Shown here in pieces: positions 11,201 to 19,452 of a DNA stretch of 64,000 nucleotides. Location: the NCBI RefSeq assembly GCF_029203305.1, contig NC_089467.1, positions 620,001 through 684,000 on the forward strand, given 5' to 3'. The notes beneath the pieces were generated by a model. The model ran no database searches. It was not told the origin of the DNA and was given only the letters and a program-made list of their open reading frames with translations. A program made the position numbers and the translations under genes. Origin of the DNA: Yamadazyma tenuis. Its lineage: Eukaryota; Ascomycota; Pichiomycetes; Serinales; Debaryomycetaceae. Position 1 is the first letter of the stretch; each line of letters begins with the position of its first letter.

Positions 11201-13191
11201 GAATCATGTCGGTGAACCTCAAAGGTGTGAACAAGCTTATCAATGCTGACAACGAAATCTCAGGTACAATTGAGACAAGATATGGAGGTTTATTCAATGA
11301 ATTCTCTGTGTATGTTTTCAACAAGAAGGATGTGGTCATTTCCCATCCCAATGTGCCATATGGATATGTTGATTCGCAGTTGGCAGTTAGTTGGCCTCCT
11401 TGGGTTGAGTATGAAAATATTCATGAAGATTGTTGGATGGACAAGAATCTTGTTGCCGAAAGAACTTCAATGGTGTTATCGTTCAAGAAACCCAACTATT
11501 TATACATTGACACCACATCTGTACCCGAGAAGAATGAGATTCAAGTTCATGTGGCCAAGTTTGTTTTGAAGGCTAATTCTCAACAGTATTCAACCATTTA
11601 CTACATTATTACAGATTTATTGGTATCTGGAAAGAATGAAAAGAGTCTGTTGATGAATAAATTGGATAAAGTTGTGTCTGTTTCCGATGACGATGACTTT
11701 ATTGGACTAGATGAACGAGTTAAAACATTACAGTCGACTATAAGAGAGTTCCACTCGATATTGTTAAAAATTGATGGAAAAAGCTTAAAGTTGAACGAAT
11801 TAGAACTGGCCCAATTGCACCAACTAGAGTTGGAACTTGAAAAACGGAAGTTGGAGCTTTCCATGATCATGAGAGGATTGAAGCTAAGAAACGTCAAGAG
11901 TTCTAACAAGAGGGCTTCCAGAGCCTGGTTGATTTCAATTGACCAAATCATCTGGCATTTCTTAGACTCAAAGAATGCTCCTTTGATCGACTTGGCCCTT
12001 GCCAAAAGTTCTTTCAGTCGTTTAGATTCAGTTGACGGATCTAATAAGAATAAAGTTCAAGTGGGGATTATTCAAGGGTTTAATTTACAAGAAAGTGCTG
12101 TGTATCCTGAGTTATTATCGCCAATTAATAGCGGAAAATATCAGGATTCTGCCAATCCGCTTATCTTGATGACATGGAAAATGTTGAACCCTGTTGGAGG
12201 TATTCCCATAATGCAACAGGCCAAATTGAGTATTCAACCATTGAAGATTCAGTTAGACTATACTACTGCCAAACTTCTATTTGAGTATGTCTTCCCCAAA
12301 TCCGACAGTCCAACTTCAAATAACACCCCTAGACCACGAAACCTGATTGTTAGACGACAGACTAGCAGTGATCTCAGTTCTTTTGATATGTCGATGGATA
12401 AGATTGAACGGCCAAAGAATATATTCAGGCACTTCAATAAGAAAGGCTCTCCAAGTCTGAGTACCGAAGATGATTCCTCTTCGATTAGTTCCCGCAGTCA
12501 CTCGATTTCTACTCGATTCTCGTCTACAGAAGATTTGAGTTTGACAAACAACACGGATAATAAACCCACCACCAAGGAACCAGGCAAGAAGAAAGACGCT
12601 GAAGAAGGCGACGACATCTCCTTGATTGTATCAAGATCTTCGAAATTTATCTCTATTGTCGATCTTGAAGTTGAACAGTTCAAACTTCACATCAGTTTCA
12701 AAGCACCAAAGCACCTCAACATTATAGATGTGCACAACTTGATGTTGAATATACCCAACATTCGATATCAAAACAAAACCTGGTCGGGTGAAGACTTCAT
12801 TCTCCGACTCAGAAAGGATATCACTAGAATCATCTTACAACATACGGGTCAAATCATAGGAAACAAGTTTAAGATCAGAAAGAGGAAGCTTCTCAAAGAA
12901 CCCTTGAAGCAAATATCCAACTATGCTTCATTCTTATCGGTCCAAGATTTGCAGAATAATGGAAACAACGCGGGTGATCGGCAAACCTCCACTCGTAACC
13001 CGCATATTCATCACCACCGTCACCATTTGGCAGACCATTCTCAGGGTGAAGATAGTATGTCGCTGCAAGGGTCCACCTCACACCATGATGGAGGAATCTC
13101 ATTCGAGAACCTTTTGCAAGAGATTATAGACGAAGAAGAAGAAGGCGAAGACGATGATACTACCAGTGACAGGAACGTCTCAACTAATTAA
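5293..13191 (+). CDS. FMP27: Fmp27/Hob-family bridge-like lipid transfer protein
   Basis: A giant protein of 2632 residues of the BLTP2 family (yeast Fmp27/Ypr117w, metazoan Hobbit/KIAA0100). These form long hydrophobic-groove rods that move lipid between the ER and plasma membrane at contact sites. The N-terminus is a single hydrophobic anchor (about 5-23) followed by INRFPNITIKSLGFFSLRGI, characteristic of the family. The hallmark GFWDK-type motif appears as SPLGWWDKTALTLHG near residue 1270. Coiled-coil segments lie at about 1733-1796 and 2145-2203. A Ser-rich linker, a His-rich patch and an acidic tail (EEEEGEDDD) close the protein. Length fits the family (about 2500-2650). It is uninterrupted by introns. 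Transcription runs toward MDR1, whose start lies 150 bases downstream. Confidence 0.95.
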   Translation: MSNVLYWALSILLVLYLAVLFAINRFPNITIKSLGFFSLRGIIIETPHKIIRIKRLRLRVNFFRGKDSPLKLFNLEVFGAEVKVLCNDKPNVVNEKLAKQAPFDLEKFLKLTLLKRIYEIIFYYLLLNQVHVLFYRCSVHHEEVDKNVRLHIDYAKLENTLRYDGHNSLTLLVFNGFLHELEDHDRIQIFRNVEVILGCDAIFNCLMNQADVMEASLTNFSLVVSLGKAHVPLDHVNFAPKVKGKDSQHHPISKEQIHILRQFWKIFSEARLSLEEFTLSLGPCLLQVATFQASLTHDFTEEVGKNPIAGFNIHVTSLKLFEAETKCFELPAVACNFEANPFGLLEGIENSHHEELIKEVCSSLDIKFNLTVTNPTVDLYHDQLIMLQIRNRTKQRKPQMTKVNFMNFLLALHKVSTKIVIVDTKIIIHLPAFGLNEFHREAKLNLILKYTVDSLVQRFVTTDLSKLLLEGKESKQQLFGLFKIKNFKANLLDNVINVSKCNLLAVYNINERDVSLKMNCKRLRMKSINSAIFHLVRDRRTKRIILDNQLYNDLMLVLKENNPSKCAAVDDGLYYELFEMLPPIINHLKVEVNEVHADMICKDGLPLQIYTDPATQQQYDLKDYGRGVSLKLNHASLKYKKDSEEVFFKVSELNCFTLSELDLDYVLDFDIVSAYSNGKDDFSDVSSLESIALAATEEDELRKVKQVFKISEVEINNISNKQRDKNRLSVRIPEIEGRVDIFFAWCSIYAISLIKAFKPTVERVCSKEKIKSMMGVTDKKLKLDIFVQVIAIVTRLANLVDVLTEFDTLLVRDALESKSLEFKYARCYLVHPTTKLWARFLTIKNSFVAVNAVIENEDAFEVACKGIRLNIPHGFLFYSVIDNVVTFGKAIKQISNNFKNFSKGVMDFGVLPQEARGAFHVPTVNIKTDNFAMTLENDPFENELSYILELGKVEQNLRTKKYQFFEKQAKVIMDNTLDLKIGLHFTDSPLSTNNVATNSKKQATPINLDSEISRSNTNDTHLLSDEEAKKRIEEALYILERELSTSWYYKFKKFRATKIQNWSKRLERGWGVEKVNDKITDKFDIMNYLPGPLLMGLIFKSLDLTVSKSTIPDLDKFLFEYGKGQPKLDYSILLPVHLLLKSAAVFAFLKDYSLPLLSFPANDDSTKPAFQLQGNMVINEKLVHRKEEMRQIWVPFSPPMAPKVNEDSFYFVSVTRTLTPVKFMVDLNCDIDTERAAMISWCKSYQGALLAAMSAVDNFTKPKIDDSPLGWWDKTALTLHGQMVFNIPNELCFHMKSSTNPYEMTGRNAGFVFCWKNNVVLKIDGVHSSKELITLNSDVFLLAVPNYSMAEKRSWSLFYDEVTEAVPDIESESKKFQKKVMSLSSDERVQWTLGLLFEGNQNHSSNLSDKEKRTNTFIPHYDVVVTGPNFDWHPDSYKGYRSEYIHLAISVKSVSRKGNSSNRIHLTPLTINYFLYWWHTITEAISLPIRQGPLFDDQLDETGQGNSSAKTSTHLFTVKYQLIFEPLTVSHMLMHSSGEKGNQVAFSGIKGKVGRCILDLHQRKEVLTYVNNKLDIKNQILHLKMNQAEIMFKEADVRIVNAIFPDRSMQSQLDRYLFGTSDSSSGDTSNDNSAQSSGQFLNWVSGLDIQGEDFSWLDQEDFTELEIREVLSPYPKVTILPFFFTPNFTYVREFSLQEEGPYPFGKEDSHNCELGNETPADTQGRLLSNRLDGIRSEIDINEDLLANLKGTEHQGEIDAAVADQILTIQKTIDEYKEKQDLVESLYERITGKIAPGEVSHDESSALSVSRYDSRQLSIYSSHKSYDEMKDVELLNKQASEFHNRFIIHNLQLKWGNKVRDLFMDYMQYGSEKKSEAYFMSKRAVDLVESVINTVPEAFKPTKEQDEFCTARLECEDVINAFDDYLEDIDSETQEAEYKFLVKLVSPQIQLISQKDPESTALVVSKDLELRIMSVNLKGVNKLINADNEISGTIETRYGGLFNEFSVYVFNKKDVVISHPNVPYGYVDSQLAVSWPPWVEYENIHEDCWMDKNLVAERTSMVLSFKKPNYLYIDTTSVPEKNEIQVHVAKFVLKANSQQYSTIYYIITDLLVSGKNEKSLLMNKLDKVVSVSDDDDFIGLDERVKTLQSTIREFHSILLKIDGKSLKLNELELAQLHQLELELEKRKLELSMIMRGLKLRNVKSSNKRASRAWLISIDQIIWHFLDSKNAPLIDLALAKSSFSRLDSVDGSNKNKVQVGIIQGFNLQESAVYPELLSPINSGKYQDSANPLILMTWKMLNPVGGIPIMQQAKLSIQPLKIQLDYTTAKLLFEYVFPKSDSPTSNNTPRPRNLIVRRQTSSDLSSFDMSMDKIERPKNIFRHFNKKGSPSLSTEDDSSSISSRSHSISTRFSSTEDLSLTNNTDNKPTTKEPGKKKDAEEGDDISLIVSRSSKFISIVDLEVEQFKLHISFKAPKHLNIIDVHNLMLNIPNIRYQNKTWSGEDFILRLRKDITRIILQHTGQIIGNKFKIRKRKLLKEPLKQISNYASFLSVQDLQNNGNNAGDRQTSTRNPHIHHHRHHLADHSQGEDSMSLQGSTSHHDGGISFENLLQEIIDEEEEGEDDDTTSDRNVSTN

Positions 13192-13344
13192 TTTCACCAT
13201 CAACTTTGGTAAACTGGATTTACCAAATCATGTAATATTTATACGAGAACATAATTTGCAATTCACGGAACAAAATTAGTCGCGCATTTGTGTCAGAAAC
13301 AAATAAGAAGGGACCAGCACTATATAAACGTCAATTGTGCATCC

Positions 13345-16143
13345 ATGTCGTTCTTTGAAAACCTTCGTAGCAAGGCAGTAAATACCTTCAACCAGGTATT
13401 GGACAAAAACAAGGGAGAGAAGCTTTCCCGAGATGAGAAGTTTTGTATAGACAATCATTTGCCAGATGGAGAGGTGATATTGGCGGAGTTAGCGGTAGAA
13501 TTGAGAATCAGTTCTGAATACAGCCTTATTGAGTACAACTCGGTGCCACAGGGAAGAGTATATTTGACGAATCACTATATTGTTTTCTGGGATGCTTACG
13601 ACAGAAGAAATTGTTCATTTGTGTTGAATCTTTCTGCGGTTAAGAAAGTTGAGAGAGTACCAACAAACTCCTACGGGTTTGCTTTGAACTTGACGACTCA
13701 CAGCAAGCTCAACATTGTTCTATACTTGATTGGATTACGATCGGAAAGCGAGAAGTTTGCTCATTCTTTGAAAATGACATTGAAGCTGAATCTCCCAAAC
13801 ATCAAGAAACTTCAACCGTTTATGCAGACCTGCTATTCGGAGTACATTTTAGCCAAAAACAAGATATCTGATGAAAATATTGAAGTGGTTCCGCCCGGAG
13901 GTTTGGGGTTGATATATAAGTTTCCAGGAAATCCCAAAGAGTTACGAGACAAGTCCAAAATGAAGTTATGGTTTGACCTTTTCCGTGCTGATGGGAGAAA
14001 CTTGTCTTTGATAAGAACCAACATGTTTCATAAACTCATAAGAGTGGGGTTGCCAAACCGATTGAGAGGCGAAATATGGGAGTTGAGTTGTGGGTCCATG
14101 TACTTGCGTTTGGACAATCCGGATGAATACGAACGAATACTAGAAGAGAATAAAGACAAACGTTCCATTGCCATTGAAGAAATAGAGAAGGACTTAAATA
14201 GGTCTTTGCCTGAATATTCTGCATATCAGAACCCTGATGGTATTGAGAGACTTCGGAAGGTATTGACTGCTTACTCGTGGAAAAATCCTCAAGTTGGATA
14301 CTGTCAGGCCATGAACATTGTCACTGCTGCTCTATTGATATTCATGTCTGAGGAACAGGCGTTTTGGTGCTTGAATGTTTTATGTGAGAGAATAGTTCCA
14401 GGATATTACTCTAAAACCATGTACGGTACACTCTTAGATCAAAGGGTGTTTGAGTCCTTGGTAGAAGACACAATGCCGTTGTTGTGGCAACATATTGCCA
14501 AACACGACATACAACTATCAGTAGTGTCACTTCCCTGGTTTCTCTCCCTTTACTTGAATTCTTTGCCTTTAGTGTATGCATTCAGAATCTTGGACATATT
14601 CTTTCAGCACGGTCCCAAAACTTTGTTCCAAGTGGCTTTAGCCATTTTAAAGATAAACGGAGAAGAGCTTTTGCAATTAGAAGATGACGGGATGTTTATT
14701 CAAGTTATCAAGAATTACTTTTTGTCGTTAGATCAATCAGCTCATCCAGACTCTCCCAATGTCAAGTATAGATCCATCACCAAATTCCAGGAATTACTTG
14801 TAACTGCATTCAAAGAATTTTCTGTCATTGAAGACTCAGTTATCGAAAAGCATCGCAATAAGCATAGAGATTCGATTTTTCTGAATATTTCCACGTTTGT
14901 CAAGAGAACAGAATTAAGGAATTTACCAAGAACTCCTAACTTGAACCAACTAACTTTGGGGGTTGTCTATGACAGATTCTATTCCATTGTGGAAACCTAC
15001 AATGTCACGTTAGGAAGTGGGAAAAACACTATGGACTTTGAAGCTTTTTATAGGTTCATGTCGGAAATATGTGATTTTATGAATAATGAAACAACAGAGG
15101 ACACCAGAAAGATTGTTAGAGACTTCATTCACAGGCTTTTCAGTCACTGGGGAACCTCAAGCACATCCATCAGTTTACCTGAATTAGCTACTGGTTTAGA
15201 TAAGCTTGCTGAACCCGATCTTATGAATGCAATGTCCAATTTTTATGAACTATACACTGATTCAAGCAAGGATAGAATTGACCGAGAAGGAATCTTGAAG
15301 ATGTCAGAAGATCTTTTGGCAATCACAGCTTGCTGGAAGGACTGTTTCGTATTGGACGAAATCACTCAAAAGGAAATTGAAAATGCTATTGCCGATGTAG
15401 TTTACAAGCAGCAAAAGCAGCAGAATGAGAAGCAATTTGAATCTGAAAAGGGTGAGCTCAAGTTGCCTACTGAAGTGGATATTGATAAGTCCATCATCGA
15501 GAGTAAGCAAACAGAGCGGTATTTGTCGGCTGCCAGTACCTTTATTCAAAGAGCTTTTGAATATGCTCAACCTAATGAGGAGGAAGTGTTGATTGAAGAT
15601 TTAAAAATCGAAGACAATAAAATCACCCATAATGCTGCATTGAACCCGAACGCTCCTGTATTCCTCAATCTTCCAACATTTAGAATGGTGGTTTTGGCGG
15701 ATGAGACATATGAGCTTTTCTTTAGCAAAACTTTACAGAATTCCGTCCACGCTGACAAACCTCTTGATTCCAAATTTGACACCATGCGAAACTTACGAGA
15801 TATGTTTGATGGGTTGTTAGCTGATGGTAGAGAAGTTGCTACTAAGGTCCGTCGTCGTATGGACTCAGCCGCTTCCAATGCTCTATTGGCTAACTCTGAC
15901 GGAGCATCGATGAAATCAGGCAAATCGACCAGAATCCAGGAAGTTGATGAAGAGGAACGTGATGATGATTTTAACACCATTGCTCTCAATGACGGAGACA
16001 AGGATGTGCTTTTGGGAGCTGAGGTGGGCGAGTTAAAAGTCACCAGTAATTCCACAAGACCCACAACACAGGTTGAACAACAAAAGGCACACGAGAGTGA
16101 ACATGAACATGAGAGTGAAAACTTGATTGAGTTTCAAACATAA
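13345..16143 (+). CDS. MDR1: Rab GTPase-activating protein Mdr1/Gyp2 (GRAM + TBC)
   Basis: GTPase-activating protein for the Golgi Rab Ypt6. The frame is open upstream to 13288, but the start at 13345 gives MSFFENLRSKA, matching the yeast orthologue, so I use it (932 residues; Saccharomyces protein about 950). A GRAM domain occupies about residues 39-106 and beyond. The TBC domain starts near RVGLPNRLRGEIWE (about 233). The arginine finger is in IEKDLNR (R286) and the glutamine finger in GYCQ (Q321), so catalysis should be intact. An EF-hand-like region and a charged tail follow. The gene is convergent with the Seg1-like gene, 37 bases apart. Confidence 0.93.
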   Translation: MSFFENLRSKAVNTFNQVLDKNKGEKLSRDEKFCIDNHLPDGEVILAELAVELRISSEYSLIEYNSVPQGRVYLTNHYIVFWDAYDRRNCSFVLNLSAVKKVERVPTNSYGFALNLTTHSKLNIVLYLIGLRSESEKFAHSLKMTLKLNLPNIKKLQPFMQTCYSEYILAKNKISDENIEVVPPGGLGLIYKFPGNPKELRDKSKMKLWFDLFRADGRNLSLIRTNMFHKLIRVGLPNRLRGEIWELSCGSMYLRLDNPDEYERILEENKDKRSIAIEEIEKDLNRSLPEYSAYQNPDGIERLRKVLTAYSWKNPQVGYCQAMNIVTAALLIFMSEEQAFWCLNVLCERIVPGYYSKTMYGTLLDQRVFESLVEDTMPLLWQHIAKHDIQLSVVSLPWFLSLYLNSLPLVYAFRILDIFFQHGPKTLFQVALAILKINGEELLQLEDDGMFIQVIKNYFLSLDQSAHPDSPNVKYRSITKFQELLVTAFKEFSVIEDSVIEKHRNKHRDSIFLNISTFVKRTELRNLPRTPNLNQLTLGVVYDRFYSIVETYNVTLGSGKNTMDFEAFYRFMSEICDFMNNETTEDTRKIVRDFIHRLFSHWGTSSTSISLPELATGLDKLAEPDLMNAMSNFYELYTDSSKDRIDREGILKMSEDLLAITACWKDCFVLDEITQKEIENAIADVVYKQQKQQNEKQFESEKGELKLPTEVDIDKSIIESKQTERYLSAASTFIQRAFEYAQPNEEEVLIEDLKIEDNKITHNAALNPNAPVFLNLPTFRMVVLADETYELFFSKTLQNSVHADKPLDSKFDTMRNLRDMFDGLLADGREVATKVRRRMDSAASNALLANSDGASMKSGKSTRIQEVDEEERDDDFNTIALNDGDKDVLLGAEVGELKVTSNSTRPTTQVEQQKAHESEHEHESENLIEFQT

Positions 16144-16180
16144 ATAACGAAATGCAAATTTATATACAAACACATATATT

Positions 16181-18811
16181 CTAAGATCTACCGAACAATT
16201 TTCTTAATCTTCCTCCAACCTTCTTCTTTTCTTTTCCTCTTTTATCGCCGGATCCATGATCTGGAACTTTCGACTTGGGTGGTTCCCTCAACGTCATGAT
16301 CTGTGGCTGCCGACTAGTTTTGATTTGGGGCTGTGAATGCGGCACTGTATGTGAGTACTTTTCTTGTTCCGAGTTGATGTATCTGGTAGAGAAGACCCCC
16401 GGACTTTCTGGTGATAATACCCCATTGTGGCTGATTTCATCATCCGAGTCGACAAACCGAGAACTTCTGGGTTTGGTGGGAGTTATAGGTTCTCCTTGAC
16501 CTTGGAATTGCGGAGGTTTAAGCTGATTGGTCTGCCTAGGTTGATGTTGCTGATAATCAGGCGGAGGAGACTGGTGAAGGTGGTCCCTCAAACTTGTTCT
16601 CATTGCTGAGTCACCAGGCGACGCATGCTCATTGCTGAACGAAGTCTTTCTAGGAGCATTGAAAGTCGAGTGTGGTCTGCTGTTTGCTTTGGCATACAAT
16701 TCAGCAGCCTTGACCTGCGACAGAGATTGGTAGTTAGGGTTCAAGGCCGGGTGTGGAGCAATGGGCTGAACATACACCGAGGACCTATCACGCAAGGATC
16801 TGTGGCTCATACGAGCTCCTGGAGAAGCGTTTTCGTTGGCTTGTCTTGAAGGGTCAATCTGCATAGACTGGGGTCTCAAAGACTTCACCATTCCAGGAGA
16901 CGAACCGGGTCCACCTTGGGCTTGTGGTGGGGGTTTTCTTAAAGACGTAGACATTCTTTTGTTGAGGGGAGTTGCGGACGCAGTGTCGGTGGGATAATGG
17001 TGACTTTGGGAGTAGACGGGGTTAATGTCGTTCAAGGACATCTTGGAGTTCAATCTGGTGTTTTCCGCCGTAGTCAAAGAAAGGTAAGCTTCGTGGGCAG
17101 CGTTGCTCTTTCTTCTACTATTGTTGGGAACCGAAAAAGAAGACGAGTTCTTCATAGCAGACTTCATTGGTCTCTTAGAACGGGTAGGAGATTCATCCGA
17201 CGTGATGGAGGAAGCAGAGCTTCCCCCATTCATTACCACCACCGGAGCCATTAACCCATCGATGGTGGTAGTTGGTTGGTCGTTAATGATCTCAGGAACC
17301 GTTTCAAAGGTTGGTTTTGGTTCTTTGTTGAGAACAGGTGTATCGTCTGCATCAAATTCAGCCTCCTCGATACCAAACTCGTCTCCTCCAGTTACGCCTT
17401 CATCTGTGAGTTTAGATGTCTTGTCCCCATTAAAATGTCCAAGCTTGGGTGTTTCTTCACTGTCAAACTCTTCAAGTTTAGGTGTCTCTTCACTGTCAAA
17501 TTGTCCAAGTTTAGGTGTTTCTTCACTGTCAAATTGTCCAAGCTTAGGTGTCTTGTCACTTTCGAGCTCATCCACAAGCACTTTAGAAGGATCAATGGAC
17601 CCTTCAACAATGGAGTCCTCAGCGTTTTCAGAAACCTCTCTGGTCTCAAACTCATCCACAATGACACTTGACGGATCAATCGAGTGGATCTGGTAGTCCG
17701 ATTCATCTGTTTCATCAACAATGTCGTTGGTGGAGGTAGGAGAAATGAAGTGGTCGGTGACATTCTCAAGAACTGGCTTCTGGACCACTTCATGCTCATG
17801 TTCGTCTACGACGGTGTCGGCAGAAACAATTCCTAACCCATTGACTTCCTTCAGTCTAATGTCACTATCGTACGCCGAGCTCACAGACAGAGTGTCTGTG
17901 GGCCTGATCTGTGGATGGATTAAATGCGAGGCGTCGTGGTCTATTTCTTCCTCGAGTTCCCTCAACGCCTGCTGGTCCACCAACCGTCTCTGTTTCAACT
18001 GCTCGTATTCCAAACGCTTCTGCTCGAGCTTCTTCTGCAACGCCTTTTCTTCCCGGATTTTCTTCTCCAACAATGCATACTCGCGGCTCTCCTGCTCCGG
18101 CGAGGCCTCGGCCTCCTCCTTCATGGCCCCCAACGTGGGAGACTTGATCAAACTCGAAAGCCGGGAAGACGGTTGCCTTCTGGCCACCGACACTCGAGGA
18201 CTCGTCAATGAGTTGATGGAGCTGGACCGGGGGATGTTTGCACCCGAGCGGATCGAGTTGTTGCGGGAGATCTCCTGCTGGAGCTTGGCTTCAGGCACCT
18301 CGATGATTTTGATCCCGTTGGGCGTAGGAATGTACTTCTTGACCATTTTGACTTTAGGGGGATTGGAATGAGCGGCAGCACCAGGGCGGACAGCAGGGGA
18401 GTTGGCAGGGATGTGTCGCAACTTGAGGTCACGCACCGTGTCGTGGTTGTTATAGTGTTTTGTGGTCTCGTCTGTAACTTCGTCCATGTATGACTCGGTT
18501 ATGCTATCGTCAATGTCATACGAGAGTCGAGACGAGTGGACGTCACCCGAGAAGTTTCGGAAGCTGGAAGTCCGTTTGTTGGAGAGCGAAGGTGACCGCT
18601 TCAAAAGGGAGTTGGATTTGGTGGTGGGAGGAGGTCTCAATTGCTGGATCGAACCTGACCGCACGATGGTTGAATCATTATTTTTAAGGCTGTGACCAAT
18701 GGTCAAGGCGGCGGCCAACGCGTTAGAATTGGGTTGGCTGGTGGCAGGGGCCGAATGGTTGACCCCAGTGTATGCCACGTTGTGTACGCTTCGACTTTTA
18801 CGCCTGAACAT
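16181..18811 (-). CDS. Seg1-like eisosome assembly protein (tentative)
   Basis: The protein has 876 residues and is largely disordered and Ser/Pro-rich. It starts MFRRKSRSVHNVAYTG and has a conserved-looking segment MVKKYIPTPNGIKIIEVPE at about 150-170. A strong coiled coil at about 240-290 (repeated E-KK-Q-R heptads) follows. An acidic middle holds a tandem 11-residue repeat, and the C-terminus is basic (GGRLRKLFGRS). This arrangement fits the fungal eisosome scaffolds Seg1/Seg2, which organise Pil1 domains below the plasma membrane. The family call rests on the N-terminal segments, the coiled coil and the basic end rather than a catalytic motif. An unrelated cortical or cytoskeletal coiled-coil protein remains possible. 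Confidence 0.6.
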   Translation of the reverse strand: MFRRKSRSVHNVAYTGVNHSAPATSQPNSNALAAALTIGHSLKNNDSTIVRSGSIQQLRPPPTTKSNSLLKRSPSLSNKRTSSFRNFSGDVHSSRLSYDIDDSITESYMDEVTDETTKHYNNHDTVRDLKLRHIPANSPAVRPGAAAHSNPPKVKMVKKYIPTPNGIKIIEVPEAKLQQEISRNNSIRSGANIPRSSSINSLTSPRVSVARRQPSSRLSSLIKSPTLGAMKEEAEASPEQESREYALLEKKIREEKALQKKLEQKRLEYEQLKQRRLVDQQALRELEEEIDHDASHLIHPQIRPTDTLSVSSAYDSDIRLKEVNGLGIVSADTVVDEHEHEVVQKPVLENVTDHFISPTSTNDIVDETDESDYQIHSIDPSSVIVDEFETREVSENAEDSIVEGSIDPSKVLVDELESDKTPKLGQFDSEETPKLGQFDSEETPKLEEFDSEETPKLGHFNGDKTSKLTDEGVTGGDEFGIEEAEFDADDTPVLNKEPKPTFETVPEIINDQPTTTIDGLMAPVVVMNGGSSASSITSDESPTRSKRPMKSAMKNSSSFSVPNNSRRKSNAAHEAYLSLTTAENTRLNSKMSLNDINPVYSQSHHYPTDTASATPLNKRMSTSLRKPPPQAQGGPGSSPGMVKSLRPQSMQIDPSRQANENASPGARMSHRSLRDRSSVYVQPIAPHPALNPNYQSLSQVKAAELYAKANSRPHSTFNAPRKTSFSNEHASPGDSAMRTSLRDHLHQSPPPDYQQHQPRQTNQLKPPQFQGQGEPITPTKPRSSRFVDSDDEISHNGVLSPESPGVFSTRYINSEQEKYSHTVPHSQPQIKTSRQPQIMTLREPPKSKVPDHGSGDKRGKEKKKVGGRLRKLFGRS
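17408..17557 (-). repeat. In-frame 33-bp tandem repeat in the Seg1-like gene
   Basis: Four full copies plus an 18-base partial copy of a 33-base unit encode the 11-residue pattern [E/D][E/K]TPKLGQFDS. The copies differ at only a few positions (GQ, EE and GH in the middle), suggesting recent expansion. The repeat is in frame and lies in the acidic disordered middle of the protein. Confidence 0.9.
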
Positions 18812-18960
18812 AATGTGTGCAAATAACTAGCAACAGTAATTTCAGTATTTCCAGGGATGAAACTGCGCAGTAAAGTGCGCATACATTAAAGTATATACAG
18901 AGCTGGCTAAGGCATGAAGTAAATAAGGTGAAAAAAAAAACACATTTATGGGCATCACAC

Positions 18961-19368
18961 TCAGCGGTACGGCCGTGGCCTGGTAAACTGATGTACACCA
19001 AGGATCGTTGCCAAGTAGCTGCCAAATTTCTGGCCTTGTAGCACCACTAGCCGCAAATATGGCTTAGAAACGAGAATAAGTCCACTGTAAAGAATACCCT
19101 GGAGCAACGGCATGAGGATCTGGTCCTTTATTATGGCATAGGCCACAATGGCCGGCGTGATGGGTGGTAAGGGCTGGTCTATTTGTGATTGTTCGTCAAG
19201 ATCAAGTTGCTCGTTCAACAAGTCGATTTCAGATTCGGTTCGTAGGGCGAGTTCTGGCACCGCTTGTGGTGGAGTCTTGGCAGACTCGGCTGCATACGTG
19301 CGGAGTGATTTCATAAAGGTGTTTTCGAACCGTAAGTCCGGCAATGGCAAGTTGGTGATGGTAGACAT
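18961..19368 (-). CDS. ATG43/DUF1770-type mitochondrial outer membrane protein (tentative)
   Basis: A small protein of 135 residues starting MSTITNLPLPDLRFENTF. The LPDLRFE segment, an acidic linker and a conserved C-terminal hydrophobic segment (DQILMPLLQGILYSGLILV, about 88-106) are typical of the fungal DUF1770/ATG43 family. The Schizosaccharomyces member is a mitophagy receptor linked to the MIM insertion machinery. The frame is open 50 codons further upstream, but that would overlap RPB3; the methionine at 19366-19368 sits directly before the conserved segment and is preferred. It shares an 84-base divergent promoter with RPB3. The family is recalled from motif pattern and no search was run; the role here is inferred. 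Confidence 0.6.
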   Translation of the reverse strand: MSTITNLPLPDLRFENTFMKSLRTYAAESAKTPPQAVPELALRTESEIDLLNEQLDLDEQSQIDQPLPPITPAIVAYAIIKDQILMPLLQGILYSGLILVSKPYLRLVVLQGQKFGSYLATILGVHQFTRPRPYR

Positions 19369-19452
19369 GGGTTTTTGCAGGAGCGGTTTTGATGATAATA
19401 AATGTTCGCACCACCGTGAAAATTTTATATCGACCGCAACAACATTCATACC

